Source of the DNA: Nocardioides solisilvae
GTDB lineage: Bacteria; Actinomycetota; Actinomycetes; Propionibacteriales; Nocardioidaceae
Length of the DNA stretch: 64,000 nt
Assembly (NCBI RefSeq): GCF_003194625.1
Contig: NZ_QHKX01000003.1
Location: 434,001 to 498,000, forward strand
Direction of reading: 5' to 3'
Every line of letters starts with the position of its first letter. The stretch's first letter is position 1. The translations under genes and the position numbers were made by a program. The notes beneath the pieces are model-generated. The model saw only the letters and a program-made list of their open reading frames with translations, was not told where the DNA came from and did not search any database. This document shows, piece after piece, positions 44,780 to 57,140 of this stretch.

Positions 44780-46398
44780 CAGGCGCGACCCAGCTTGTTG
44801 AGCAGGCGGAGGCTGACCGTCATCATCTTGGCGTAGGCCTCCTCCGACATCCCGGCGGGCGGCCGGATCGGCAGGCCCCGCTGGGTGCCGACCGACTGGG
44901 TCTCGGTGTAGCGCAGGATCCCCTCCTGGCCCTGCCGGCGGCCGAGCCCGGACTCGCGCATCCCGCCCATCGGGGCCGCGAGCGTGCCGAACGCGGCGCC
45001 GTACGGCTCGTTGACGTTGACGGTGCCGGCCTTCAGCTGGCGGGCCAGCTCGCGGCCGCGGGTGCCGTCGGAGGTGTAGACCGACGCGTTGAGGCCGTAG
45101 CTGCCCTGGTTGGCCCGCGCGACGGCGTCGGCCTCGTCGTGGAACCGGTAGAGCGAGACCACCGGGCCGAAGGTCTCGGTGCCGAAGCAGGCCATGTCGG
45201 GCGTGACGCCCTCGAGCACCGTCGGCTCGTAGTAGTAGGGGCCGAGGTCGGGCCGGGCCTTGCCGCCGGTGAGCACCCGCGCGCCCTTGGCGACGGCGTC
45301 CTCGACGTGGGCGGTCACGGCCTCGAGCTGGCGGGCGCTGATCAGGGTGCCCATGTCGACCTCCCAGTCGGTGCTGGCGCCGAGCGCCAGGGCCTGGGTG
45401 CGCGCCACGAAGCGGTCGACGAAGCGGTCGTAGACCTGGTCGGCGACGTACATCCGCTCCATCGAGATGCAGAGCTGGCCGGAGTTGGAGAAGGCGCCGC
45501 GGACCGCCCCCTCGGCGGCCCGCTCGACCGGGGCGTCGCGCAGCACGAGCATGGGGTTCTTGCCGCCCAGCTCCAGCGAGCAGCCGATCAGCCGCTCGGC
45601 GCACTGCTGCGCGATCACCTTGCCGGTGGCGGTGGAGCCGGTGAAGCAGAGGTAGTCGATCCCCGCGATCAGCGGGGTGCCGACCTCCGCGCCCTGGCCC
45701 GCCACGACCTGCCACAGGTCGGCCGGGAAGCCGGCCTCCTCGAGCAGCTGGGCGCCCAGGAGCGCCGTCAGCGTGGTCTGGGAGTCGGGCTTCGCCACCA
45801 CGGCGTTGCCGGCCATCAGGGCCGGCAGGCCGTCGCAGAGCGCCAGGGTGAAGGGGTAGTTCCAGGGCGAGATGATCCCGACCACGCCCTTGGGGATCCG
45901 GTTGACGTCGACCCGGGTGAGCCCGGGGAACATCCCGGGGACGCGACGGGTGGCCAGGTGGGAGGCGCTGGTGCGGGCGTAGTACCGCGCCGTCATCGCC
46001 ACGTGGGCGACCTCGAGGAAGGCGTCCTTGCGGGCCTTGCCCGACTCCAGGCAGACCAGCTCGGTGATCTCGTCCTGCCGGTCGAGGACGAGGTCGTGGA
46101 AGCGCAGCATCATCCGGGAGCGCTCGGCCACCGACGTCCGGGACCACGCCTCCTGGACCCGGCGGGCCCGGGCCAGGGCCCGCTCCACGTCCTGGGGAGT
46201 GCTCTGCGGCACGTGCGCCAGGGGCGCCTCGTCGAGAGGTGAGCGGACCTCGTGGGTGGGCTGGGCCCCCGGCGTGGCCACGACTCGGCCCGTCAGGCGT
46301 CCCACGTAGTCGGGCTCCAGCGCCCAGCTGGCGCGCGGGTCGTGCTCGGGGTCGCGCGGGCCGTCGGTCAGGGGGCCTCGGGGCGAGCTCGCAGTCAT
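44779..46398 (-). CDS. Succinate-semialdehyde-dehydrogenase-type aldehyde dehydrogenase (GabD2-like)
   Basis: 539 residues of the aldehyde dehydrogenase superfamily. Seen: VVGIISPWNYPFTLALCDGL (NAD(P) site), the catalytic Glu in LELGGKNPMLVL, the catalytic Cys in NSGQLCISMERMYV and the FGTETFGPVVSLYRF segment. It matches the actinobacterial GabD2 group, annotated as NADP succinate-semialdehyde dehydrogenase, although several members act on other aldehydes. It is the first gene of a two-gene operon with the GMC oxidoreductase, which suggests an alcohol-aldehyde-acid oxidation route. ATG 46398. Confidence 0.9.
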   Translation of the reverse strand: MTASSPRGPLTDGPRDPEHDPRASWALEPDYVGRLTGRVVATPGAQPTHEVRSPLDEAPLAHVPQSTPQDVERALARARRVQEAWSRTSVAERSRMMLRFHDLVLDRQDEITELVCLESGKARKDAFLEVAHVAMTARYYARTSASHLATRRVPGMFPGLTRVDVNRIPKGVVGIISPWNYPFTLALCDGLPALMAGNAVVAKPDSQTTLTALLGAQLLEEAGFPADLWQVVAGQGAEVGTPLIAGIDYLCFTGSTATGKVIAQQCAERLIGCSLELGGKNPMLVLRDAPVERAAEGAVRGAFSNSGQLCISMERMYVADQVYDRFVDRFVARTQALALGASTDWEVDMGTLISARQLEAVTAHVEDAVAKGARVLTGGKARPDLGPYYYEPTVLEGVTPDMACFGTETFGPVVSLYRFHDEADAVARANQGSYGLNASVYTSDGTRGRELARQLKAGTVNVNEPYGAAFGTLAAPMGGMRESGLGRRQGQEGILRYTETQSVGTQRGLPIRPPAGMSEEAYAKMMTVSLRLLNKLGRA

Positions 46399-46462
46399 GT
46401 ACTGAGGGTATGTGACCCACGTCTCCGGCGGCTACCCCTCGGTAACGCTCCGGCAGGCGGAT

Positions 46463-46481
46463 CGGGTGGTGGATCCACCCG
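46463..46481 (-). terminator. Short hairpin after glpD
   Basis: Perfect 7-bp stem CGGGTGG / CCACCCG with a 5-base loop, in the 115-base gap between glpD and the dehydrogenase gene. Confidence 0.4.
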
Positions 46482-46513
46482 GGCCCCGGGCGGGGTTGGA
46501 CGGACCCACCGGC

Positions 46514-48265
46514 TCAGGCGGAGCCCCCGCTGACGATCTCGGGGGCCTGGACCCGTGCCTCGTCGGCCTCCTGGTCCGTCGCCTTCAGCTGGCTCTGACG
46601 CTCGGCCTCGACCCGGCGCAGGTAGTGGTCGACCTCGTTGGCGACCGTCGCCTCGTCCCAGCCGAGCTCGCCGGCCATCAGCTCGGCCACCTGCCGAGCG
46701 GCGCGCGTGCCGCGGTCGAAGGTCTCGATCGAGATCCGGGTACGCCGGGTGAGGACGTCGTCGAGGTGTCGGGCGCCCTCGTGGGTGACGGCGTAGACGA
46801 CCTCCGCGGCCAGGTAGCCGGGGGCGTGGCGCAGGGGCTCACCGAGCTCGGGTCGCGACTCCACCAGGGCGAGCACCTCGTCGACCAGGCCGCCGTACCG
46901 ACCGAGCAGGTGGTCGACGCGGCCGACGTCGAGGCCGGAGGCACGCGCCAGCGCGACCCGCTGGTTGGTCCGGGTCTCGTAGCCGTAGGCGCCCATCAGG
47001 GGAACCCGGTCGGTGATGCTGGGCATCACGCCCTCGACGCCGTCGAAGGCGACGTCGACGGCGTCGCGAGCCATCACCCGGTACGTCGTGAGCTTGCCGC
47101 CGGCGATCAGCACGAGGCCGGGCACGGGGCTGATCGTGGTGTGCTCGCGCGAGAGCTTGGTCGTCTCGGCCTCCGCCCCCGCCTTCCGCATCGGCTTGAG
47201 CAGCGGCCGCAGCCCGGCGTAGACGCCGACCACGTCCTGCAGGTCGAGCGGCACCTTGAGCAGCCCGTTGAGCTGGTCGAGCAAGTAGGTGATGTCGGTG
47301 CGGCTGGCTGCGGGGTGGGCCAGGTCGAGGTCCCACGGGGTGTCGGTCGTGCCGATGATCCAGAAGGCTCCCCACGGGATCACGAAGAGCACCGACTTCT
47401 CGGTCTTGGTGATGAACCCGCACTCCGAGCGGATCCGGTCGCGGGGCACCACCACGTGGATCCCCTTGGACGCGTCGACGTCGAGCGACCCCTCGCCGCC
47501 CATCATCTCCTGGATCTGGTCGGTCCAGACGCCGGCGGCGTTGATCACCCGGCGCGCCCGGATCTCGAGGTCGACGCCGTTCTCCAGGTCCCGCGCGGTG
47601 ACGCCGACGACCCGGCCCGGCCCCTGTCCTGGTCCGGTGGCCGGCTCGCGGAGGAAGCCGGTCACCTTGGTGCGGGTCGCGACGTGGGCCCCGTTGTTGG
47701 CCGCGGTGCGGGCGACCGTCATCACGAGCCGGGCGTCGTCGACCTGGCAGTCGTAGTAGCGGATCGCCCCGTGCAGGTCGTCGGTGCGCAGGTCCGGCGC
47801 CATCCGGGCGAGCTGCCTGCGGAAGAGGTGCTTGTGCTTCGGCACCCCCATGTCGTACTTCCCGGCCATCGCCATCGAGTCGTAGAGCGCGACACCGGCC
47901 CCGACGTAGGGGCGCTCCCAGGCGTGCTCGAGGGGGTAGAGGAACGGGACCGGTCGGACCAGGTGCGGGGCCAGGCGGGTGAGCAGCAGCCCGCGCTCCT
48001 CCAGCGCCTCCTTGACCAGCGCGAAGTCCAGCATCTCGAGGTAGCGCAGGCCGCCGTGGACCAGCTTGGAGCTGCGGCTGCTGGTGCCGCTGGCCAGGTC
48101 GCGCTGCTCCACGAGCCCGGTGCTGAGGCCCCGGGTCACGGCGTCGAGGGCAGCCCCCACCCCCACGATGCCGCCGCCGACCACCAGGACGTCGAGCTCT
48201 CCCTCGATCATCGCCGAGAGGGCGGCCGCGCGGGAGTCCGGATTCAGGGCGATGGGGGTGCTCAC
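46514..48265 (-). CDS. glpD: Glycerol-3-phosphate dehydrogenase, FAD-dependent
   Basis: Oxidises glycerol-3-phosphate to dihydroxyacetone phosphate and feeds electrons to quinones at the inner face of the membrane. 583 residues. Seen: the FAD site LDVLVVGGGIVGVGAALDA, SSRSSKLVHGGLRYLE, VINAAGVWTDQI, SKGIHVVVPRDRI, IIGTTDTPWD and GGKLTTYRVMARDAVD. I start it at GTG 48265 (MSTPIALNPDSR); the open frame further upstream is antisense-like noise. No other glycerol genes are next to it. Confidence 0.95.
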   Translation of the reverse strand: MSTPIALNPDSRAAALSAMIEGELDVLVVGGGIVGVGAALDAVTRGLSTGLVEQRDLASGTSSRSSKLVHGGLRYLEMLDFALVKEALEERGLLLTRLAPHLVRPVPFLYPLEHAWERPYVGAGVALYDSMAMAGKYDMGVPKHKHLFRRQLARMAPDLRTDDLHGAIRYYDCQVDDARLVMTVARTAANNGAHVATRTKVTGFLREPATGPGQGPGRVVGVTARDLENGVDLEIRARRVINAAGVWTDQIQEMMGGEGSLDVDASKGIHVVVPRDRIRSECGFITKTEKSVLFVIPWGAFWIIGTTDTPWDLDLAHPAASRTDITYLLDQLNGLLKVPLDLQDVVGVYAGLRPLLKPMRKAGAEAETTKLSREHTTISPVPGLVLIAGGKLTTYRVMARDAVDVAFDGVEGVMPSITDRVPLMGAYGYETRTNQRVALARASGLDVGRVDHLLGRYGGLVDEVLALVESRPELGEPLRHAPGYLAAEVVYAVTHEGARHLDDVLTRRTRISIETFDRGTRAARQVAELMAGELGWDEATVANEVDHYLRRVEAERQSQLKATDQEADEARVQAPEIVSGGSA

Positions 48266-48320
48266 CCCTCCAGTGTCCCAGTCGCTGGTCGCCGCGGACG
48301 AACCGCGGCCGTCGGGGTCC

Positions 48321-50066
48321 TCAGGCTCCGGGCAGCGCCTCCGCCTCGTCGAGCCGGCGCTGCCAGAAGGCCCGCTCGTCGGGCCCGCCCTCGGCCCGGG
48401 CCACCTGCGCGGCGAGGTGCTCGACGGCCGACGTCCGGTCCCGCGCTTCCAGCGCCAGCAGCCCCACGACGGCGCGCCGCGCCGGACCGCCCGGGGCGCC
48501 ACGCTGCCGGGCGCCCGGCGGGGTCCCGGCTCCGGTGAGCAGGTGGTCCTGGGCCAGGGCGTGCACGGCGAACGTGTCCAGGAAGGGCAGCACGCGGCGG
48601 CGGAGGTGGTCGGCGCACCGGTCCAGGTCGTCGGGCGCCGCCGTCCAGCGTTCGTCGAGGCTGACGTCCAGGTGGTGGGCGAGGATGCGGGAGCGGTCCA
48701 CGCCCCGCGGGCGGTCCGACGGGTGCGCGGCGTCGAACCGGACCCCGTAGACCAGGCTGAGGGCGTCCCGCGACGAGCCCAGGTGCACCAGGTCGACCCG
48801 GTCGTCGTGGGGTCGTCGCCAGGTCCGGCCGCCGCCCTCGAAGCCGGCCGCTCGCAGCGTCGGCAGCAGGTGGCTGCGGAGCAACGCATCCACCGCGGCC
48901 CGCGCACGCGCGGGCGCGGGGTCCGCCCTCCGTCGCACCTGCGCCGCCTTCGACCGCCGCAGCTCGTCGTCCCGACATCCCACGGCGGCCGGAGTCACCT
49001 CGGCCTCCCGGCGGGCCGCGAGCGCAGCGCCGACCTTGCGGACGAGGTCGCGCCGGGTGAGGTCCTGGAAGAGCTCCGTCAGCACTGCCACCTCCCCCGC
49101 ACCGCCGCGCACGACGAGGGTGTCGACCGCCGCCCCGGCCACCTTGAGCGCCAGGGCCGTCGTGGCACCGGGGCCGCTCGGCGCGGCTCCGCGCCGGGCC
49201 AGGAAGCCGAGCACCCGAGGGACCCACTCCTCCTCGTCCGGAAGGGTGCGCGTCGCCAGGACCGCGGCACGCACCACGTCCTCGTTGCCGGGGGCGAGGA
49301 GCCGCTGCGTCTCCCCGTCGTCGCGGTCGGTCGCCCTTCCGGGCTCGGTCACGGCCGCCTCCTCGAGCCACGCCCGCAGCAGGCCTCGCGCCTCGGCGAC
49401 AGCCAGGGCGGCCCCGACCTCGCGCAGCCAGCGCTGCGACGGGGAGCGATGGCCGAGCCCGCCCAGCGCCCGCACGAGCGGCCCGACCGCCTCCACCGGG
49501 GCGACGCGCGCGGCCTCGCGCGCCAAGGGGCCCCACCCGTCCCCGGGCTGGACCAGCGAGAGGTCCAGCAGGTCGGGCGGGGTGGTGGCAGAGAGGGCCC
49601 GGGCGGCGGCCCGGCGGGCAGCGTGCAGCCCGTGGCGGTGGGGCACGGCGTGCAGCCACGCGTCGAAGCGTCGGAGCGCGTCGACCATCGCGGCGTCGGC
49701 GCCACCGGCGGCACCCACCTCCTGCGCGGCCGCCAGCACGACGCCGGCCCCACGATCGTCGAACGTCCGCCGTGAGACCGCGGCCAGCCCGAGGCGGACA
49801 GTCGCGGCGTCCCACGGGAGCGCGCCGCGGCGCAACCGGTCGATCACCCCGTCGGCGGCGGTCCCCAGGACCTGGTTGACGTCGTCACCGACGTCGGGCC
49901 GGTGCACGACGTGCTCGGGCACGGAGAGCAGGAGGAGCAGCGCGGCCAGCCGGTCGCGGGACGTCCAGCCCGCCGTGGCGGCCACCTCCGGCCAGGCGTC
50001 CCACCCGTGACCGGAGGCCGCCAGCGCCTGGTCGACGACGTCGCGCGCGGCATCCAGGTCCCTCAC
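48321..50066 (-). CDS. Large hypothetical protein with DUF4304-like C-terminus
   Basis: 581 residues, very rich in Ala, Arg, Leu and Asp, without a signal peptide or membrane segment. The first 400 residues look like helical repeats (HEAT-like spacing, no clear family). From about 400 the pattern LLRSHLLPTLRAAGFEGGGR, then TWRRPHDDRVDLVHLGSSRD and SLVYGVRF matches DUF4304. It is a single gene between glpD and guaB3. Function unknown; the assignment of the C-terminal domain is from memory of the family pattern. Confidence 0.65.
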   Translation of the reverse strand: MRDLDAARDVVDQALAASGHGWDAWPEVAATAGWTSRDRLAALLLLLSVPEHVVHRPDVGDDVNQVLGTAADGVIDRLRRGALPWDAATVRLGLAAVSRRTFDDRGAGVVLAAAQEVGAAGGADAAMVDALRRFDAWLHAVPHRHGLHAARRAAARALSATTPPDLLDLSLVQPGDGWGPLAREAARVAPVEAVGPLVRALGGLGHRSPSQRWLREVGAALAVAEARGLLRAWLEEAAVTEPGRATDRDDGETQRLLAPGNEDVVRAAVLATRTLPDEEEWVPRVLGFLARRGAAPSGPGATTALALKVAGAAVDTLVVRGGAGEVAVLTELFQDLTRRDLVRKVGAALAARREAEVTPAAVGCRDDELRRSKAAQVRRRADPAPARARAAVDALLRSHLLPTLRAAGFEGGGRTWRRPHDDRVDLVHLGSSRDALSLVYGVRFDAAHPSDRPRGVDRSRILAHHLDVSLDERWTAAPDDLDRCADHLRRRVLPFLDTFAVHALAQDHLLTGAGTPPGARQRGAPGGPARRAVVGLLALEARDRTSAVEHLAAQVARAEGGPDERAFWQRRLDEAEALPGA

Positions 50067-50117
50067 CCGGACGAGTATCTCCGAGCGTCGGGCCGCCCGC
50101 CGCGGGTTTGGAGCAGG

Positions 50118-51224
50118 TCAGCCGACGACGACCTCGACGCGCTGGAACTCCTTGAGCTCGGTGTAGCCGGTGGTGGCCATGGAGCGCTTCAGGGCGCCGA
50201 TCAGGTTCATCGTGCCGTCGGCGACGTGGGAGGGACCGAAGAGGATCTCCTCCAGGGAGCCCACGGGCTCGAACTCGACGCGCTGGCCGCGCGGCAGGTC
50301 GGCGTGGTGGGCCTCGGTACCCCAGTGGAAGCCACGACCCGGCGCCTCCTTGGCGCGCGCGAGCGGCGAGCCGACCATCACCGCGTCGGCGCCGCAGGCG
50401 ATGGCCTTCGCCACGTCGCCCGACCTGCCGATCGAGCCGTCGGCGATGACGTGGACGTAGCGGCCGCCCGACTCGTCGAGGTAGTCGCGGCGGGCGGCGG
50501 CGACGTCGGCCACCGCGCTCGCCATCGGGACGGCGACGCCCAGGACGGTGCGGGTCGTGTGCGCCGCTCCCCCGCCGAAGCCGACCAGCACGCCGGCCGC
50601 GCCGGTCCGCATCAGGTGGAGCGCGGCCTGGTAGGTCGCGCAGCCGCCGACGACCACCGGCACGTCGAGCTCGTAGATGAACTCCTTGAGGTTGAGCGGC
50701 TCGGCCTGGCTGGAGACGTGCTCGGCCGAGACCGTCGTCCCGCGGATCACGAACATGTCGACGCCCGCGTCGACGACCGTCTTGGCGAACTCCTTGGTCC
50801 GCTGCGGCGAGAGCGAGCCCGCGACGGTGACCCCGGAGTCACGCATGTGGCGCAGCCGCTCGGTGATCAGCTCGGCCTTCACCGGCTCGGTGTAGATCTC
50901 CTGCATCCGCGCGGTGGCGTCGACCCCGCGCAGCGAGGCGACCTCCTCCAGCAGCGAGGTCGGGTCCTCGTAGCGGGTCCACAGGCCCTCGAGGTTGAGC
51001 ACGCCCAGGCCGCCGAGGCGGCCGAGCTGGATCGCGGTCTCGGGCGACATCACCGAGTCCATCGGCGCGGCCAGCACGGGGAGGTCGAACCGGTAGGCGT
51101 CGATCTGCCACGCCACGCTCACCTCCTCGGGGTCGCGGGTGCGCCGGGAGGGCACGATCGCCACGTCGTCGAAGGCGTAGGCGCGACGCGCGCGCTTGTT
51201 CTTGCCGATCTCGATCTCGGTCAC
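50118..51224 (-). CDS. guaB3: GuaB3-type IMP dehydrogenase homologue
   Basis: 368 residues. The barrel of the IMPDH/GMP reductase family is recognisable (YAFDDVAIVPSRRTRDPEEV, VLAAPMDSVMSPETAIQLGR, VIADGSIGRSGDVAKAIACG) but there are no CBS domains, and the catalytic loop reads GGGAAHTTR (217-225), with His222 where IMP dehydrogenase has its cysteine. It is therefore unlikely to be an ordinary IMP dehydrogenase; GMP-reductase-like activity has been reported for cyanobacterial GuaB3 as I recall. It follows guaB after 12 bases on the same strand, as in other actinobacteria. GTG start at 51224. Confidence 0.92.
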   Translation of the reverse strand: MTEIEIGKNKRARRAYAFDDVAIVPSRRTRDPEEVSVAWQIDAYRFDLPVLAAPMDSVMSPETAIQLGRLGGLGVLNLEGLWTRYEDPTSLLEEVASLRGVDATARMQEIYTEPVKAELITERLRHMRDSGVTVAGSLSPQRTKEFAKTVVDAGVDMFVIRGTTVSAEHVSSQAEPLNLKEFIYELDVPVVVGGCATYQAALHLMRTGAAGVLVGFGGGAAHTTRTVLGVAVPMASAVADVAAARRDYLDESGGRYVHVIADGSIGRSGDVAKAIACGADAVMVGSPLARAKEAPGRGFHWGTEAHHADLPRGQRVEFEPVGSLEEILFGPSHVADGTMNLIGALKRSMATTGYTELKEFQRVEVVVG

Positions 51225-51236
51225 TGGTGGACCCTC

Positions 51237-52748
<1,512 letters not shown>

Positions 52749-52814
52749 CTACTTTGACCGGCCGACCGCCCGACCACCATGCTGACCCCCGGTCGCACAC
52801 GCTTCGGGGGGACG

Positions 52815-54308
52815 ATGCAGGTACCGCAGCACCACCGCTGGGTGGTCGGCGCCTGCGCACTCGCCGTGGTCCTGCTCCGGCTGCTCGGCCTCGGCCAGTC
52901 GCCAGGCGCCGACGAGGCGGGCTTCATGCTGGTCGCCCAGAGCTGGGACCCCGCGCCGGACTCCGTCTACGGCCACTACTTCGTGGACCGTCCGCCGTTC
53001 CTGCTGCTCGTGCTCAAGGTGCTGGGCGCGGTCGACGGCACCACCGCGGTGCGGCTCGCCGGCGCGCTGGGCTGCGCGCTGACCGTGCTGCTGGCGGCCG
53101 GGGCCGCGCGGACCGTGGCGGGCGGGCGGGCGCCCCGCTGGGTCGCCCTGTGCACGGCCGCCATCCTGGCCAACCCCCTGATCGACCCCGTGGACGTCAA
53201 GGGCGAGGTGCTCGGTCTCCCCCTGCTGATGGGCAGCTGCTGGCTCTCGCTGCTCGCGCTGCGCCGCGAGACCGGCCGCCGGGCGTGGCTGCTGGCGCTG
53301 CTCGCCGGGGTGACGGGCTCGCTGGCCGCCGGCCTCAAGCAGAGCATGGTCGGGGCCCTGGTCTTCGCCGGGGTGCTGCTGGTCGCCTCGCTGGCCACCG
53401 GGCGTCTCGGGTGGTCCTCGTTCGCCCGGCTGGCGACGGCCGGGCTGGTCGGCGCGGTGCTGCACCCGCTGGCGACCGTCGGGTGGGCGCTGTGGGCGGG
53501 CGTCGAGCTCGACACCCTCTCGTACGCCGTCCTGGGGTTCCGCGCCGACGCCAACGCCGTGCTCGAGGCCAGGCCCTCGTCGGCCAACGAGTGGCGGGCG
53601 CTGGTCCTGGCCCTCGTGGCGGTCTTCTCCGGCGTCGCGGTCGTCCTCGCCTGCTTCGTCGCCGTGCTCCCCCGGCTCTGGCGGTCCAACCCGGCCCTCA
53701 CGGCCGCCATCGCGGGCATGGTCGCCTGGGAGCTGTGGGTGATCACCGCCAGCGGCAGCTTCTGGCGGGACTACCTCTTCGCGCTGGTGCCGGCGACCGC
53801 GCTGGCGGTGGCCGGGGCCTGCGGGGCGCTGGAGCGGGGAGCCCTGCTCGTGCCGGTGCCGATCCTGGCCATCACCGCCTCCAGCCTGGTCTGCGCCACG
53901 ATCTGGGTGGCCGCCGACCCGGGCTGGATGGGCAGCGCCAAGGAGGACGACACCGGGCAGGCGATCGCCGAGGTGGCCGAGCCCGGCGACACCCTCACGG
54001 TCTTCGGAGGGCGCGCGGACGTCCAGGCGACCAGCGGCCTGCCGTCGCCGTACCGGCACCTGTGGAGCCTGCCGATGCGCACCCTCGACCCCGACCTCGA
54101 GGAGCTCCTCGCCCTGGTCGAGGGCCCCGACGCGCCGACCTGGCTGGTGGAGGTGGCGCACTTCGAGGTCTGGAACAGGCCCGCCGGCGCCCGCCTGCGG
54201 GACGCCGTCGAGGCGCGGTACGACGTGACCGTGCCGGGGTGCGGGATGGCGCAGCGGATCTGGCACCTCTCCACCGCCGACCGGGCCGAGCCGCGGCCGC
54301 GCTGCTGA
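52815..54308 (+). CDS. GT39-like multi-pass membrane glycosyltransferase
   Basis: About 497 residues with ten or more hydrophobic segments and a soluble C-terminal domain (from about 390). Near the start, SPGADEAGFMLVAQSW resembles the acidic catalytic loop of protein O-mannosyltransferase/ArnT-type (GT39/GT83) enzymes, which use polyprenyl-phosphate sugars on the outer face of the membrane. HYFVDRPPFLLLVLKVLG supports this. Donor and acceptor are unknown. ATG 52815 follows GGGGGGAC; an ATG 12 codons upstream is an alternative. The stop lies inside a tandem repeat. Confidence 0.7.
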   Translation: MQVPQHHRWVVGACALAVVLLRLLGLGQSPGADEAGFMLVAQSWDPAPDSVYGHYFVDRPPFLLLVLKVLGAVDGTTAVRLAGALGCALTVLLAAGAARTVAGGRAPRWVALCTAAILANPLIDPVDVKGEVLGLPLLMGSCWLSLLALRRETGRRAWLLALLAGVTGSLAAGLKQSMVGALVFAGVLLVASLATGRLGWSSFARLATAGLVGAVLHPLATVGWALWAGVELDTLSYAVLGFRADANAVLEARPSSANEWRALVLALVAVFSGVAVVLACFVAVLPRLWRSNPALTAAIAGMVAWELWVITASGSFWRDYLFALVPATALAVAGACGALERGALLVPVPILAITASSLVCATIWVAADPGWMGSAKEDDTGQAIAEVAEPGDTLTVFGGRADVQATSGLPSPYRHLWSLPMRTLDPDLEELLALVEGPDAPTWLVEVAHFEVWNRPAGARLRDAVEARYDVTVPGCGMAQRIWHLSTADRAEPRPRC

Positions 54309-54356
54309 CGGGCTGCTGACGGGCTGCTGACGGGCTGCAGACGGGCTGCCGACCGG
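54302..54356. repeat. Five tandem 11-base units between two convergent genes
   Basis: Three exact copies of CTGCTGACGGG are followed by two variants (CTGCAGACGGG, CTGCCGACCGG). The stop codon of the membrane protein gene is inside the first copy and the stop of the HAD gene begins two bases after the last. Confidence 0.9.
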
Positions 54357-54357
54357 C

Positions 54358-54876
54358 TCAGCTGCGGCCGTCCTCCTCCTGGGCCCGGCGCAGCGCGACC
54401 GCGTCGTCGCGGTCCTCGGGCATCCAGGTCGCGGGCAGCACGTCGAAACCCGCCGCGCGGGAGGCGGCCACCACCTCGGGGTCGTCGTCGACGTGGACGA
54501 CGACCTCGGCGTCCCGGGCGATCCGCCGCAGCTCGGCCACCTTGAGCACCCGGGCCGGCCGGCGGTCCCGGGCGGGCCGCAGCCGCAGCTCGCCCTCGGG
54601 CAGGCCGTGGCGGCGGAACCACTCCTCGGTGTCGCGCCGGCACTGCTCCGGCCGGCCCGACAGGTAGACGATCCCGTAGACCTCGGCCAGCCGCCGGACC
54701 ACCTCCAGGCCCTCGGCCAGCGGCGGGTCGTGCCGGGCGGCCGCGAAGAAGGCGCCCCAGTCCTTGGGCGACTCCCGGACGTGGTGCAGCCGGTGCCGGA
54801 CGTCGGCGAGGACGCCGTCGATGTCGACGACGGCGACCTGGCGGCCGGGGGCGGGCTGCTGGCGGGGGGCGGGCAC
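54358..54876 (-). CDS. HAD-family phosphatase (polynucleotide-kinase 3'-phosphatase-like)
   Basis: 172 residues. Motif I is VAVVDIDGVLADVRHR with the nucleophile and acid Asp, motif II IVYLSGRPEQCRRDTEEW, and the later acidic motif VVVHVDDDPEVVAASRAAG. The size and the RHRL...W pattern resemble the small HAD proteins related to the phosphatase part of phage polynucleotide kinase. The substrate is unknown. GTG start at 54876. It is a single gene between groEL and the GT39-like gene. Confidence 0.8.
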   Translation of the reverse strand: MPAPRQQPAPGRQVAVVDIDGVLADVRHRLHHVRESPKDWGAFFAAARHDPPLAEGLEVVRRLAEVYGIVYLSGRPEQCRRDTEEWFRRHGLPEGELRLRPARDRRPARVLKVAELRRIARDAEVVVHVDDDPEVVAASRAAGFDVLPATWMPEDRDDAVALRRAQEEDGRS

Positions 54877-54892
54877 GCGCCCACCGTACGGC

Positions 54893-54932
54893 GCAGCGGC
54901 CCGCCACCCCGGTCGGGGTGACGGGCCGCTGC
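54893..54932 (-). terminator. Strong hairpin upstream of the HAD gene, after groEL
   Basis: An 18-bp stem with one mismatch, GCAGCGGCCCG-C-CACCCC paired with GGGGTG-A-CGGGCCGCTGC around GGTC, 43 bases after the groEL stop. It probably ends the groES-groEL transcript. Confidence 0.75.
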
Positions 54933-54974
54933 GGTGCTGCGGTGTTGCTGGGTGCTGCTGGGTCGTGCGGGCGC

Positions 54975-56672
<1,698 letters not shown>

Positions 56673-56697
56673 TCATGACGACCGGGCGGAAGGAGGT

Positions 56698-56994
56698 TCA
56701 GGAGACGATGGCCAGCACGTCGCGGCTGGAGAGGATGAGGTACTCCCCGCCCGAGTACTTGACCTCGGTGCCGCCGTACTTGCTGTAGATCACCTTGTCG
56801 CCCACGGAGATGTCCATGGGGATGCGCTCGCTGCCGGCGTCGCCGAAGCGGCCGGGGCCCACGGCCACGACCTCGCCCTCCTGGGGCTTCTCCTTGGCGG
56901 TGTCCGGGATGACCAGGCCGGAAGCCGTGGTCTGCTCGGCGTCGAGGGGCTTGACGACGATGCGGTCCTCGAGGGGCTTGATGTTGACCGACAC
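56698..56994 (-). CDS. groES: Co-chaperonin GroES
   Basis: 98 residues, full length: [20 protein letters not shown] at the start and [20 protein letters not shown] near the end. I start it at GTG 56994 because GGAGG lies eight bases before it and it gives the usual family N-terminus; an in-frame GTG at 57018 would add eight residues that include the ribosome-binding site. First gene of the groES-groEL operon. Confidence 0.96.
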   Translation of the reverse strand: MSVNIKPLEDRIVVKPLDAEQTTASGLVIPDTAKEKPQEGEVVAVGPGRFGDAGSERIPMDISVGDKVIYSKYGGTEVKYSGGEYLILSSRDVLAIVS

Positions 56995-57105
56995 GATGTC
57001 GACCTCCACTTTCTCCACGTAGCGGGCGCCCGCAGGGGGCGCGGACTGTCTGGGACCTCGCTGCCGACCAACGCCGTCGCGGGGGTCGCGGGCCGATCAC
57101 GAGTG

Positions 57106-57132
57106 TTGGCACCCTCGGGTCGAGAGTGCCAG
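57106..57132. promoter_or_regulatory. CIRCE operator 1 (HrcA site)
   Basis: TTGGCACCC-N9-GAGTGCCAG, a slightly degenerate CIRCE element upstream of groES. HrcA represses chaperonin genes through this site in related bacteria. Confidence 0.8.
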
Positions 57133-57140
57133 TGGAAACG

